The position numbers and the translations under genes are program-made. From the NCBI GenBank assembly GCA_903632075.3, contig CAHIKZ030004549.1:1930001-1994000 (forward strand): a stretch of 64,000 nt of DNA, given 5' to 3'. The stretch is from Acanthosepion pharaonis (Eukaryota; Mollusca; Cephalopoda; Sepiida; Sepiidae). The notes beneath the pieces were generated by a model, which was not told where the DNA came from, ran no database searches, and worked only from the letters and a program-made list of their open reading frames with translations. Below are positions 1 through 10,187 of the stretch, piece after piece; positions within the stretch are counted from its first letter, which is position 1; every line of letters starts with the position of its first letter.

Positions 1-190
1 TAATCACCATTAGACTCATTTAACTCTTTCCGAATCCTCTGCACTGTCCCCAGATTGACACCCAAACACTCTGAAATGTTCATATTGGAGCTTCCGGTGC
101 GAGTGCCAGGCAGTACGTTTCCAAATTTCTTGCGAAGTGAATTGCGTCATGGCGCTCATTCTCTCACAGACGGTGCCCATCTGATCCTAC
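1..190 (-). pseudogene. Tc1/mariner-type transposase N-terminal HTH fragment
   Basis: Read on the minus strand, this interval encodes a short helix-turn-helix-like stretch, NISECLGVNLGTVQRIRKEL, followed by NESNGD. The spacing resembles the DNA-binding N-terminus of Tc1/mariner-type transposases. An in-frame stop lies about 15 codons upstream of the motif, and the rest of the protein would lie outside the window's left edge. No catalytic domain is visible. It is a decayed scrap, and the assignment to a particular family is from memory of similar sequences. Confidence 0.4.
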
Positions 191-538
191 TAAATTGTGC
201 GGTCGACAAAATAATAACCCCCCCAAAAAAAACAACGCGCATGCGCGAAATTAAAAATATAAAATGGCGACAATATACCCATCTGACCCCTGTATATGTG
301 TGTGTTACACACATATATTATTTTCATATAGAGGAAATTAAATAAAAAAAAAAGTGGAAAAACTATGTAAACACGTTCAACAAAATAAATCCGATATATA
401 GGTTTGATATATCTATTGGGAAGAGTGTTCAGTATCAGAGATGGAGAGTTTATTGATCTCTATATCTCCATTATTGATTTGAAGATCGCACTGAGCCGTG
501 AAAATATTAGTCATCCTTTTCAGTGTTTATTCCTATAT

Positions 539-541
<3 letters not shown>

Positions 542-583
<42 letters not shown>
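542..583. repeat. (TA)n microsatellite
   Basis: About 21 TA units followed by a TG-rich stretch. The flank around 400-450 (TATCTATTGGGAAGAGTGTT, CAGTATCAGAGATGGAG) weakly resembles the start of the hairpin repeats at 31118 and 38215. Confidence 0.9.
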
Positions 584-587
<4 letters not shown>

Positions 588-639
588 GTATGCATGTGTG
601 TGTGTCTGTGTGTTTAATGTGTAGATATAAAATACACCC

Positions 640-1550
640 GTGAATATTGCATCATTCTTTTTTTTCTATTTAGCAACAGAATTTACAACATTATTGTAGT
701 ATCAATGTAAGTATTAAATAACATATATATATATAAATATAAGCACTGAAGTGAACGAACGTTTGAGACACTTTTTTTAGAACTCTTACAAATTTATGTG
801 TATTTATGCTATGTTCATGGCTCTACACCGCTCACTTTGCTAAATTCAGCAGTACATTTTTTTTATAATATCAACAAAGCAATGAAGCCAGTGTTGAGTT
901 CTGTATCGTCTCACGATCCCCACACTACTAAATAAAACGGTATCAACGAAAAGGGTCATTAACTTTTGGTATTCGTTTGATTAAGAGTAGCAGCTTATAT
1001 TCTAAGAGGCAGTAGGTGGACTGACATCACAGGAATGCATGTTACTCCGCGGGTGGTATTAGCCGGTCGTAAACCCAGGTGTGGGAGGCATATTGTCGCT
1101 TCAGAATTCTTGAGACCCGCTGTTGAATTTCGGCCGTTTTCGACTTATATTCAAAACAGAGAGAAGCACTCCATCATTGTCAGAATGCCCCGCCCATGAG
1201 TCACTCCGGTCAATCGCTGACCATTTTGGCTCTGGCCTTCGCATTCTGTAGCACCACTAAGACGCAAGAGGGTTACCGGAGAAAAAACAAAAACAAAAAA
1301 ACATTATTAAAAATAGAAGAATAAAAAAAATAGGAATTAAGAAAACAAAATATAATCAGTGAAATAGTATTTACATTTTTGAAGATCAAAGTCAACTGGA
1401 AATAAAGAGACCAGAAGAGAGTTTCACAAGCGAGAAATGCAAGAGAAGAAACTAACTGTATAGAACTTGCGGTTGTATCTAGTCATTTCAATAGTAAAAT
1501 GATGAGACCTAACTGCGAATCCACTCCTGTGCTTAAAGTCGATGTACCAA
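640..1550. other. No recognisable gene or repeat
   Basis: The stretch is AT-rich with poly-A/T runs and stops in all frames. I see no transposase motif, tRNA-like promoter or tandem array in it. Confidence 0.5.
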
Positions 1551-1553
1551 AGA

Positions 1554-1920
1554 CTTAGGGCAATATCACGCTAAAACACCGGTTCAGTTAAGATCACCAA
1601 AATTAAGCAACGTGGTTCGTGGTCAGTACCTAGATGGGGGAACGCTTGGGAATACTAGATGTTGTAAGCTTGTATGTTTGGGTGGTGTAATAGATAACGT
1701 AATTTGAAATTGAAGAGATGAGTTCCAATTCCAGTTGGGTTCGTTATATTCACTTAAGCGAATTGGGAAAGGCATGAATCCACTTTTTTCTCCATCGGCT
1801 ATGGGTTAATTGGTAGGCCCCGTATCAGTAAATCATTATTATCTCCAAGAAATTCTTAAAATCTAAACATTTTCTGATCTTAAATGACCTGCAAAAGATT
1901 CAGTTGGAAAGTAACTGAAG
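1554..1920 (+). mobile_element. 5S rRNA-headed SINE, copy 1
   Basis: Positions 1554-1672 align with animal 5S rRNA. The pieces AACACCGGTTC, AATTAAGCAACGT, GGTCAGTACCTAGATGGG and TTGGGAATACTAGATG fall in the order and spacing of the 5S internal promoter (A box, intermediate element, C box). Beyond the 5S part, the sequence continues into a body found again after the 5S-like copy at 49322: GAGTTCCAATTCCAG, a TATTCACTTAAGC stretch, CTATGGGTTAATTGG and ATCAGTAAATCATTATTATC. The head is diverged (TAGATGGGGGAACG in place of the normal GGTGACC), so this is not a functional 5S gene. A 5S head plus a shared non-5S tail in two distant copies marks it as a SINE3-type retroposon. Confidence 0.75.
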
Positions 1921-3364
1921 ACCAGATGCCAGGTCAGGACCGATAATGTTGGAGATTCTTTGGATTTTATCAGAAATCTTTTTTTTTTTTTTTTTTTAAC
2001 AAGAATCCTCCTTTATGATCTCTATTTGTGCCTCTTTTGCTCGTTTCTCCATTCATTTGTTCCAAATTGTCAAGTAGGTTACCGGAAAATTATCATGTCT
2101 TCGGATACGCCATCACGGTGTTAAATTCTCCAAGCATTTCTTCTTATTTATAAGTACCAAAAATCTCAACCTTTTCTGATTGTTACCACGCCTCGCCGTA
2201 GTTCTTATTTTTAAAAACTACTTATTTTTCATATAGATATTCCCAATTTCCCCCGTATCATGTCTCGCCCGTTTCATATCCTTTCTTCATCGGTGAAGAA
2301 ATTATCTACCATTCACTGACCAATAGAATATAATCGTTAGATCACAGGTAAATAACCAAGCTGGTTTATGGAATATTAATAAAAACTCTTGGAAATCATA
2401 TTTCCCTAAGACTGATATACAGGCGTACTACTTATCAGGCCTATTTCTACGAATGTCTATTTCTCGGATTTTTCTCGTTCCGTAACACAAATTCACACTA
2501 CCTAGCCGCTGCGTAGTATCAAGGGTACTCTGTGGCTCTGGGGAGAAAAAAAATCAGTGCGACGGGGAAAACCTTTACCGTCTTTACGAATGTCGAAGTG
2601 GACGGCAAAACAGCTATCATCGCGGAAAATGGAATCGGCGAACCGAGTCTATTGCGTTCATTGCCCTAATACCCCTGGGGAAAGGGCCCCTCATCTACCT
2701 TAAGTTATTTTTCAGTGCCCCTACGTCGTTAGCGAATATGACACAAGGTCAAAGTTTAAAGTGGGTTTAAAGGCAATACTGTGAGACCCTCTCCCACCTC
2801 GACACTTCCCCTTTTGGAGACGCATCAGGCACCGGGCCATAAACCCAGCCCCCTCCCGAAGGAGATTTACTGGCTGTGAGGAAGGCCTCCTAGGGATTGG
2901 GTTTAATATTTTTTTTAAGTTATGGGTTAAATAACCGGGAAGAAGGAGAATTTTTATCTTTTATATCAACTAACTTAAGGAAAATTGAGATCGAAACAAA
3001 CTAGGCAGACTGACGACGATTCCCGAATGACGACTGTTAGCCTCCAGCTATTTATGATGGATAGGCCTCCATAACGAGAAGCGCTTATGGCTCGACTGAA
3101 AATGGTAATGGCGCTCTGGGTTGTATGACTATGAGAGAAGTAACATTCAATCTGACCTTGCGTTGTATTTGTTTCCCGTGGGTAAGAAAAAAAAAGAAAA
3201 AGAAAAGTAGACAGCCAAAAGGAAGAATCCATCTTTAAGACGCATTCATTAAGAGAGATATTCAATCATTTCCATAACTGAATGATTGCATTTACTCTAA
3301 CTTGTTTAGTTCTCACATTCAAATATGAATTCGTAAAACACCCGTACACTGTATCATCGCCATT
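1920..3364. other. No recognisable gene; poly-T tract
   Basis: A 19-base T run lies near 1979. The 2750-2940 part is moderately GC-rich and ends with TTATGGGTTAAATAACC, which resembles the CTATGGGTTAAATAG motif of the SINE bodies. Nothing else is recognised. Confidence 0.45.
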
Positions 3365-3737
3365 TTTAACCAGAATGAATACTGAGAGATCACAGTATTA
3401 AATATATGCGTATTATGTATTGGAAAACGAGTTATTTTATTATGTCAAGTAAGAATGGATAATAAGATTTCCAGTATTAAATATATGCGTATTATATATT
3501 GGGAAATGAGCTATTTTTTTGACATAAGAATAAATATTGACAGATTCCAGTACTAAACATATGCGTATTATATATTGAGAAATGAGCTATTTTTTTTTTC
3601 AAGAGAAGAATAGATATTGAGAGATTCCGGTATTAAATATATGCGTATTATATATTGGGAAATGAGCTATTTCATTTTGCCAGGAGAAGAATAAATATTG
3701 AGAGATTCCAGTATTAAATATATGCGTATTATATTAA
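3365..3737. repeat. ~79-bp tandem repeat, about 4.7 units
   Basis: The motif TATTAAATATATGCGTATTA recurs near 3394, 3473, 3549, 3629 and 3710, giving spacings of 76-81 bp. Each unit also holds a (G/A)GAAATGAGCTATTTT block and an AAGAATAAATATTGAGAGATT block. The last unit runs directly into a (TA)n array at 3744. Confidence 0.9.
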
Positions 3738-3739
3738 TG

Positions 3740-3743
<4 letters not shown>

Positions 3744-3782
<39 letters not shown>
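3744..3782. repeat. (TA)n microsatellite
   Basis: Pure TA run that terminates the 79-bp tandem array. Confidence 0.9.
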
Positions 3783-3784
<2 letters not shown>

Positions 3785-4280
3785 CACAAGATGTTTATGC
3801 TTCCATCACTTGTATTATTAAATATCCCACATTGTGAAGATCTGCCAAGAATAGTGAAGCGTTGTAAGAACCTGGACGTAAATTTACTGTGGATAATCTA
3901 ACGATTAAAGCACTTTGTAAACATTTTCTCGGCGTCAGAAACTCACCACTGCCCGAGGGCATCGCCACAGGGCATCGTCAGCAGTGATTGTGACAACAGA
4001 CTTTCAGTCTCCCCACTGTTCCAGACTCTGCACCTCCAGCTTGGGGTTGCGGAACCACCTCAAAGTTCACAGATGAGAGGCAGATACGACACGTCATCTT
4101 CGGATTCGAAGGACTAGCGACACACGCACAAACATTTTCGTCTAAGTAAATTGTTTTCTCTTTTAATTCGAGTAACATTTTTCGCCCGGTCAACATCCTA
4201 CCGCCCGGTCAACACTACTCCCCCTTCTCTTGGACATGAGTAGAGGCTTACGCCTTGTTTCTTGTTTAGGAAGGGGTTTC

Positions 4281-4282
4281 CG

Positions 4283-4324
<42 letters not shown>
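4281..4324. repeat. (CT)n microsatellite
   Basis: Pure CT run of about 22 units. Confidence 0.95.
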
Positions 4325-4326
<2 letters not shown>

Positions 4327-4482
4327 ACTGGCCTCTGTATCTCCAGTTGCCTTGATCTATCCACTACTCTTCTCCTCATCCTTTCTTCTATCACTCCTAT
4401 CTGATCTTGCTCCAAATTTTCTGTAACCCCTTGCGTCCTAGTGGCTTTCCGCCTTGCTTGGGGTGAAACGCTTAAAAAAAAA
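4325..4482 (+). mobile_element. CR1/jockey-like LINE 3' end fragment
   Basis: The terminal sequence CCTTGCGTCCTAGTGGC, then CCGCCTTGCTTGGGGTGAAA and an A-run, matches the 3' terminus that follows the LINE C-terminal coding stretch at 8537-8965. This copy is 5'-truncated and retains only 3' UTR. Terminal A-runs after a shared 3' UTR are expected of non-LTR retrotransposon insertions. Confidence 0.65.
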
Positions 4483-4773
4483 AAAAATCAAAATTTTCGT
4501 CACTCTCGTTACGGTGAGCAACCAATGTGTTTAGTGCTTTGTTTTGTAAAAGATTCCTTTTGTGTTCATACAATCCTTAATTAAAATTCCTTGCGTTCCT
4601 ATCGATGTACTCCGTGTAGCAATTGTTACAGGTGATAGAGTAAATTCTTCCTTGTTTCGGGCCAGTGTTGCGTTGAGAGATCAACACGAGCGTCTCCTGA
4701 AATGCCCACAACAAACATGGCAAACTTGAAATATGGGTCCACGTAAAGAAAATAAAGAAACGACAAAAACGAG

Positions 4774-4774
<1 letters not shown>

Positions 4775-4836
<62 letters not shown>
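4775..4836. repeat. (TA)n microsatellite
   Basis: Uninterrupted TA array of about 31 units. Confidence 0.95.
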
Positions 4837-4838
<2 letters not shown>

Positions 4839-4894
4839 GATGAAACAGAGCTTGATACTTTAATTCAATTTAATTTTAATAATTGAAGTTTTTG

Positions 4895-5073
4895 GCTCCT
4901 ATTTTTGAAACATGAGAACTCTTATGTAGCGAAGGAATCATATTTTTTAAAAATAATTATAATTTAGACTTTACTTTTGTATTGAACACTGTTTTTAAAA
5001 ATAAAAACAAAAAGACTAAAGAACTTCGGATTATTTACCTAACAGGTTCTTTCCTATTTTTCTATATATTTGA

Positions 5074-5112
<39 letters not shown>
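4895..5112 (+). repeat. Dispersed repeat D1 ending in (CA)n(TA)n
   Basis: This contains TATTGAACACTGTTTTTAAA, then AAAGAACTTCGGATTATTTA, AGGTTCTTTCCTATTTTTCT and a CA then TA array. The same order occurs at 38500-38705 and, inverted, at 32577-32790. A shorter inverted piece lies at 61725-61905. No protein or RNA promoter is recognised. The simple array at one edge in every copy suggests it belongs to the element. Confidence 0.7.
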
Positions 5113-5651
5113 CAAACAAATGATAATGTATTAACAACAAAAGATTACAGTTGACAAAATCAATAATGTGTGTAACAAACGAATGTGAAAACTGTTTTGA
5201 TCCAAAGTATGTGTAATGAGTGAATGTGCGTACGTACGTGTGTGTTTTTGTATGTATTGTTCCTGCGTTTCCCAAAAGAGAACGCGTTCTTCCGCGAGGG
5301 AGTCACATGCTGACGGATAAGATAAGAAGAGTGCGATATATAGTTTTAGCTTGTTGCTTTGTTTTGTATTAATTAATTGTTGTAACCTAGGGAAGGTTAC
5401 TGAATAGAATAATCACACGAAGGTTGGTAATGAACGATAATACTTAGGACAAGAACAACACATATAAGATTTGCCAGCGGCGCGTATAAGTATTAGTCAA
5501 CTGATAGAAGTGAGACACGTGAATTCCGCAATGAATCTCCAACTGCAGGATATCTACCAACCGCCCCACGCGGTCAGATATGGCACAAGGCCGAATTTAA
5601 TGTGGGGTATCCGAGACCGTGGGCTCGGCGAAAACTTCCCCGTAGACCACG

Positions 5652-5663
5652 TATAAAAAGGGG
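5652..5663 (+). promoter_or_regulatory. TATA box, LTR unit 1
   Basis: TATAAAAAGGGG, followed by CAGTTTCGAGACGAGACTCT about 25 bp downstream, which is a suitable position for an RNA polymerase II start. Confidence 0.5.
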
Positions 5664-5883
5664 TCGCGTATTCAGTTTCGAGACGAGACTCTGCCCTTCG
5701 ACATAGCCTCGTTGGGGATCCTCTGCCCGGAGGCAAAGAGTTTGATTCAGCACAGTTGAAGATGAATCTCCAACTGCAAGATATCTACCAACCGCTCCAC
5801 ACGGTCAGATGTGACATGAGGCCGAACTTAATGTGAGGTTATCGGAGCCCGTAGGGTTGGCCAAAAATTCCCCGTATACCCCG

Positions 5884-5894
5884 TATAAAAAGGG
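5884..5894 (+). promoter_or_regulatory. TATA box, LTR unit 2
   Basis: TATAAAAAGGG in the second tandem unit, in the same context as the box at 5652. Confidence 0.5.
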
Positions 5895-6344
5895 ATCGGG
5901 TAGCCGTTTCCCGAGACGAGACTCTGCCCTTCGACATAACCTCGTCTTGGGATCCTCTCTGCCCGGAGACAGAGAGTTTGACCAGCACAGCTGAAGATGA
6001 ATCTCCAACTGCTGACCAACATACAGTATTTACTACTGTATTTATCTAAATGGGGACATATTCATTATCATCCGTAGGTATGCTACAATATTAAGTGTGG
6101 GGACCTACCTACAAATGGACTCTTCCACACCTATATAATATGGCTACCAACTCTGAGTAAAGGGAGTCACCAAGTGAGGGTCACCGAGTAGTAGCCATAG
6201 AGTGAGTGAATGAGTGAGTTAGGACACCAGTGAGAGAAAGTACTCTCCAGTCCACATTTACCTTTGTACTAAGTTTCCGAGAATATACTATTTAACCTTA
6301 TATCCGAGTCCGTGTTATCTTTCTATGATTCTACACCATAACAT

Positions 6345-7108
6345 TGTCTTTTATTGTTTTGAACGTAGTTGTGACAAATTTTATGCTAAGGTGAGGTATT
6401 TTTTTCTATTATAGTTGTGATAGAGTTAGTCGGTAGAATACAGGACAATAAATGAGAGATGTGGCGCGAAAAATAACAACTACTAACAATTTTTTGAGCT
6501 TATATATGTATTTGTGTGTGTATGTGTGTTTCTGTGTATGTGTGTTTCTGTGTGTATGTGTCTTCGGTTACAATGCTCAATTGTGAAGACTAAACTAAGA
6601 TTTCTACTTTGTTTCTCTTGTTGAATCTGTAAACAGGACATTTGTAATGGGTTCTGCCCTTCCCCGATGAAAGGAAAAACAACTTATGTTTCCTGCTTTT
6701 CAAAAGATTTGTTGTCAAATCGGACCTCTGGCGTTTTTCACTTCCGGAATCATGCATCCGTCAACAATACTCACTACAGCTTCTCTATTTACGTTCACGA
6801 TGGCTCCATTATAAAGTGAGAAAATCCTCCATTATCTTTAGTTTCTGCCCCAATCTAATGACTTTCATCTTCTTTTCACTACATGTAGATGCACTTAACG
6901 TTTGACAGACATATTAAACCATATCCTGCCGGTGTTTATTCAAACTAAGCGAATTCTTTCTTTCATATAACTAAGCAATAATTATATCATAATAATTCTT
7001 CTTAATTTTTTAAATCCTGCTTATTCCTTAGTTAGTTAGCACATACGTTACGCCTTGCCAATACCTCTTAAATAATGGCCTATTTCGTTTTGGTAGCGAT
7101 GAAAGACG
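6345..7108. other. No recognisable gene
   Basis: AT-rich sequence with a short TG-rich patch near 6508-6560. No coding or repeat signature is recognised. Confidence 0.5.
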
Positions 7109-7114
7109 GAAAAG

Positions 7115-7412
7115 GGGGTGCAGAATTAATTTCAACTCGGAACTAATTTCAACTCGTAATTAATTAATGAAAGTTGCAGGAAAGATGAATTCTGAATTAT
7201 CTTATCTACGAAGGATTTTTAATGCTAGATTAAAAAATTAACACTAATTCATTCGATTTTGTTTAGGAATTCTTTGAAATTGATAACTTTGATTTTAAAT
7301 CGAGTTGAAATTAATTCCGAGTTGAAATTAGTTCCAAGTTGAAATTAGTTCCAAGTTGAAATTATTTCCGAGTTGAAATTAGTTCAGAGTTGAAATTAGT
7401 TCTGTCACTCCT
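7115..7412. mobile_element. Inverted-repeat element with 17-bp minisatellite arm
   Basis: The left end GTGCAGAATTAATTTCAACT is the approximate reverse complement of the right end GAGTTGAAATTAGTTCTGTC. GAAAAG occurs just outside both ends (7109-7114, 7413-7418), a possible 6-bp target duplication. The right arm is expanded into six 17-bp units of GAGTTGAAATTAGTTCC (7302-7403). The left arm has about two units. There is no coding capacity, so it is best described as a MITE-like foldback element. Confidence 0.5.
7302..7403. repeat. 17-bp minisatellite x6
   Basis: Six tandem 17-bp units built on GAGTTGAAATTAGTTCC, with one or two differences per unit. Confidence 0.9.
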
Positions 7413-7419
7413 GAAAAGA

Positions 7420-8142
7420 CATATCAGAGACGCTGTTTGGTTTCAGTGAAAGCAAAAAGAGGAATATAGAAGAGAGGAAATGACATTTGTGTGTCTCAAT
7501 GTCTACTTCATTGAAATGGAAGACTATGTCAATGTTTAATCTTTTCATTTGTACCCACTCACATTTTTATATAATGAACTGCATTTATACTTATTAGTGT
7601 TTTTGTAATATTTGGTTAAATCTACTGAGCTCTAATATTTAAGGATGCAATAGGGAATTTCGACGGGTATTTTATAGCTGTGGAATTCGCAAGAGGCTTA
7701 TTCAGTTACCAGCTCAAGAATTATGATTCATCTGATAATTCAAATAAGACAACCGTAAAATTTTCCCGGTGATTTCATGTATAACTTTGGAAAATGAAAG
7801 ATTCATTGAAATATGCTGGAAAATTTCAAATTTTCCATTTGAAATCAAGAAAATGTAAAATTTTAGTAGAATGGCTACACTATTTGGAATGAAAGATGGC
7901 ATCAGTTTAAACTGAGACCAAGTCGATATGGACTAGTGAGCCTTAAAACAGTAAAAAAAAGCAGACGCACTGTATGATGCGAAGTTAAATACTAATTGAC
8001 GCTAAAGCTCGCGATTGCCAATGTGACTTGTGACTGAGTGGTTACAGCTACCTTACCTTGACATCTGTAGAATTATCTTAAAACTTCGCAATGCATCGAC
8101 TGTTCATGAACAAGCAAATGACGACTGAATTTTTTTTTTATA
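7420..8142. other. No recognisable gene
   Basis: AT-rich, with stops in all frames. No family is recognised. Confidence 0.45.
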
Positions 8143-8512
8143 TCTCTGATGAGGTATTATGATTACTTACATTATTTACATTAATCGGACTGTTATCCTT
8201 ATATTCAATACCAGGTCATTGGAAATTCGAACCGAACCCTTTATTTCGTTCACCAGAGTAGATTGTTCTTGTTCCACGTGCCATGCCTCTTCCGGATGTC
8301 TCAGTTATTTTCCTTTAACTCAACTCTCCAAGTTTTTGGTTCACCAGTCCTGTAGCCTGGTATTCAACTAACAGTTCTTTGGGTCTAGTCACTGGATCTA
8401 ACCAACGTCTTCCAATCCCCTGAAGAAGGCCGGAACGTACAACAGACGAAATGTTGTGAATATGGCAATGGAGATTAGGATAACAGTCCGAATAATGTAA
8501 ATAATGTGACCA
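8143..8512 (-). mobile_element. TIR-SINE, copy 1
   Basis: The left arm (GATTACTTACATTATTTACA, CGGACTGTTATCC) is partly reverse-repeated by the right arm (CTGAAGAAGGCCGGAACGTA ... ATGGCAATGGAGATTAGGAT ... GTCCGAATAATGTAAATAAT). The interior, read on the minus strand, has a tRNA-like B-box region (GTTGAATACCAGG) and body segments shared with 25783, 26484, 28968 and 39981: CCGGAAGAGGCATGGCACGT and TGAACGAAATAAAGGGTTCG. The left arm is missing the hammerhead-like part that the right arm retains. Copies elsewhere show that the full unit is about 410 bp. Confidence 0.65.
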
Positions 8513-8536
8513 TGTTATCTGGCATCTCGGCTCCAG

Positions 8537-8965
8537 TGACTTTCTAACGGATATGATGTGGCTTCCCTCTGTCTTTTCTACAAATATTTTCATAGTAACT
8601 GCTCTGACGAGCTATTTTCACTCGTTCACCAACTACTTGAATTTAAGCGGGCTACTTGGTTGGCTGCTCGGTCCCACTCTTTTAATGTCGAAATAGTTAA
8701 ATGTAACCGCCTCTTCTACTCCGACAGCTTCTTCTCCCGCGCTTCCTGTCAGTGGAACTCCCTTCCTCTTACTTGCTTCCCTGATAACTATAATCTTCAA
8801 AAATCTTAATGTAATGCCAATCGACATCTTCTGACGCCTTGATCTTGATCCCCGTCCTTCTCTTTATCCTTTCCTCAAATAACGTCTTTTTACATTTACT
8901 TTCACACTCTGAAAGCCCTTGCGTGCTAGTGACACTCCCGCCTTGCTTGGGGTGAAATGATTAAA
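8537..8965 (+). mobile_element. CR1/jockey-like LINE: C-terminus and 3' end
   Basis: Translation gives ASLCLFYKYFHSNCSDELFS and then RASCQWNSLPLTCFPDNYNL. The WNSLP(L/V)xCFPxxYNLQ block is the usual end of ORF2 in this kind of non-LTR retrotransposon. The coding part ends near 8810. A 3' UTR closes with CTTGCGTGCTAGTGACACTC and CCGCCTTGCTTGGGGTGAAA before an A/TA-rich tail. Only the last ~90 codons are present, with no catalytic RT motif, so it is a 5'-truncated dead copy. The clade call is from the conserved C-terminal motif and is provisional. Confidence 0.7.
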
Positions 8966-9164
8966 AATATATATATATATATATCTTTATTTCAGCAAAT
9001 CGTAAATCATTCCATCTTAAAACTTTTGGTCTTTCAATGTATTGGCACTGTGGTAAACAATATCTTCGAGTAGACCATTACAGCCATAACATCACTAGGT
9101 GTCTGTCGTAGGCGGCCGTGTACATATTAATCTTAGTAAATACTGGCGTCAATGCAAATATTCA

Positions 9165-9345
9165 ACTGAAGAAGGTCGGTGAATGAACCGGCTGAAAAGA
9201 TAAGGCTAGACTCGTGACATGAAATACACAGGATAAAAACAAAACATGAGAAAGTGAAGAATCGAATCTCCTGCCTTGAAATAATTGTCTGCGAGGCAAA
9301 CCTTTTCTAACCATTACATTTCGACGAGGCGTACCTGTTTTTGTT
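9165..9345 (-). mobile_element. Degenerate tRNA-derived SINE
   Basis: On the minus strand, TGTAATGGTTAGAAAAGG resembles an A box and GGAGATTCGATTC, about 40 bp on, resembles a B box. The head matches the SINE heads at 10283 and 25845 (GTGTAATGGTTAGCAA). The tail reaches a block whose plus strand reads CTGAAGAAGGTCGG ... CCGGCTGAAAAG, a stem with hammerhead-like flanks (see findings). Confidence 0.45.
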
Positions 9346-9349
9346 GTTA

Positions 9350-9855
9350 TATTCTGTCTATAACAGGTGAGAAGCGGGCGGAATTCAATAACATAGACAG
9401 AGAATCCCCGTTAGAATATAATGGTTAACGAGCTAATTCAGACTTAAAGGGTAAATGTCTCTTGATCAGTTTCAGTGCTTATCCCAAGATGGCAATTGAT
9501 GTCAGATCGTCTTTGCACGATGTTGTGCGCGACAGGGCAGACGTTGAACAATAGCTCCACCCTACCGGATTATATGGCGTTCAGTGACTGTCACTGGAGT
9601 CTGCACCTGGATTCACTTGAATGCTCTCTTTCACATACCTGGTCGAGAGAAGTGTATATTTAACGTCATTTCAGCACGAATGCACGTTGCCTGCCTGGAA
9701 TTGATAAAAAAACAAACAAACAACCCCACCAAAAAAAACGCCTTTTCTTTTGCAAGGTTTCTTTTTTATTTTCTTTGTTGCGGCAATAGAGATTTAAGAC
9801 GCTCAATGGGAAATTTCATTGGGGCGAAATCTGCCTCATTCTATTGCTATATAAC
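9350..9855. other. No recognisable gene
   Basis: Mixed-composition sequence. The open frames are short and match no family I recognise. Confidence 0.4.
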
Positions 9856-9865
9856 TACCTATATC

Positions 9866-9920
<55 letters not shown>
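9866..9920. repeat. (TATC)n microsatellite
   Basis: About 13 TATC units. Confidence 0.95.
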
Positions 9921-10015
9921 CAATTTCTTCGTTACCTATCTATCACTGATAATAATCTTTGTGCATGTTATCGAAGCCAGAGAGATCCTTGTATTCACAT
10001 GACATAAATTTGCTT

Positions 10016-10181
<166 letters not shown>

Positions 10182-10187
10182 ACAATA

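Larger units (their letters stand above)
5378..6343 (+). mobile_element. Probable solo LTR with repeated promoter module
   Basis: A 966-bp unit begins TGTTGTAACC and ends CACCATAACA, so the ends are short TG..CA inverted termini as in LTRs. Inside is a tandem unit of about 231-235 bp. Its boundary motif ATGAATCTCCAACTGC is at 5531, 5762 and 5997. The two full units each carry a TATA box (5652 and 5884) followed about 30-45 bp later by CGAGACGAGACTCTGCCCTT, a plausible R-region start. A further TATATAATATGG lies at 6132. No gag/pol lies on either side, so it would be a solo LTR. A clean 5-bp target duplication was not found. It could instead be a promoter-bearing non-LTR unit. Confidence 0.5.

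Noticed and set aside
1554..1672. Functional 5S rRNA gene
   Set aside because: Key internal-promoter positions are altered, and the copy is fused to a SINE body that recurs at 49445.
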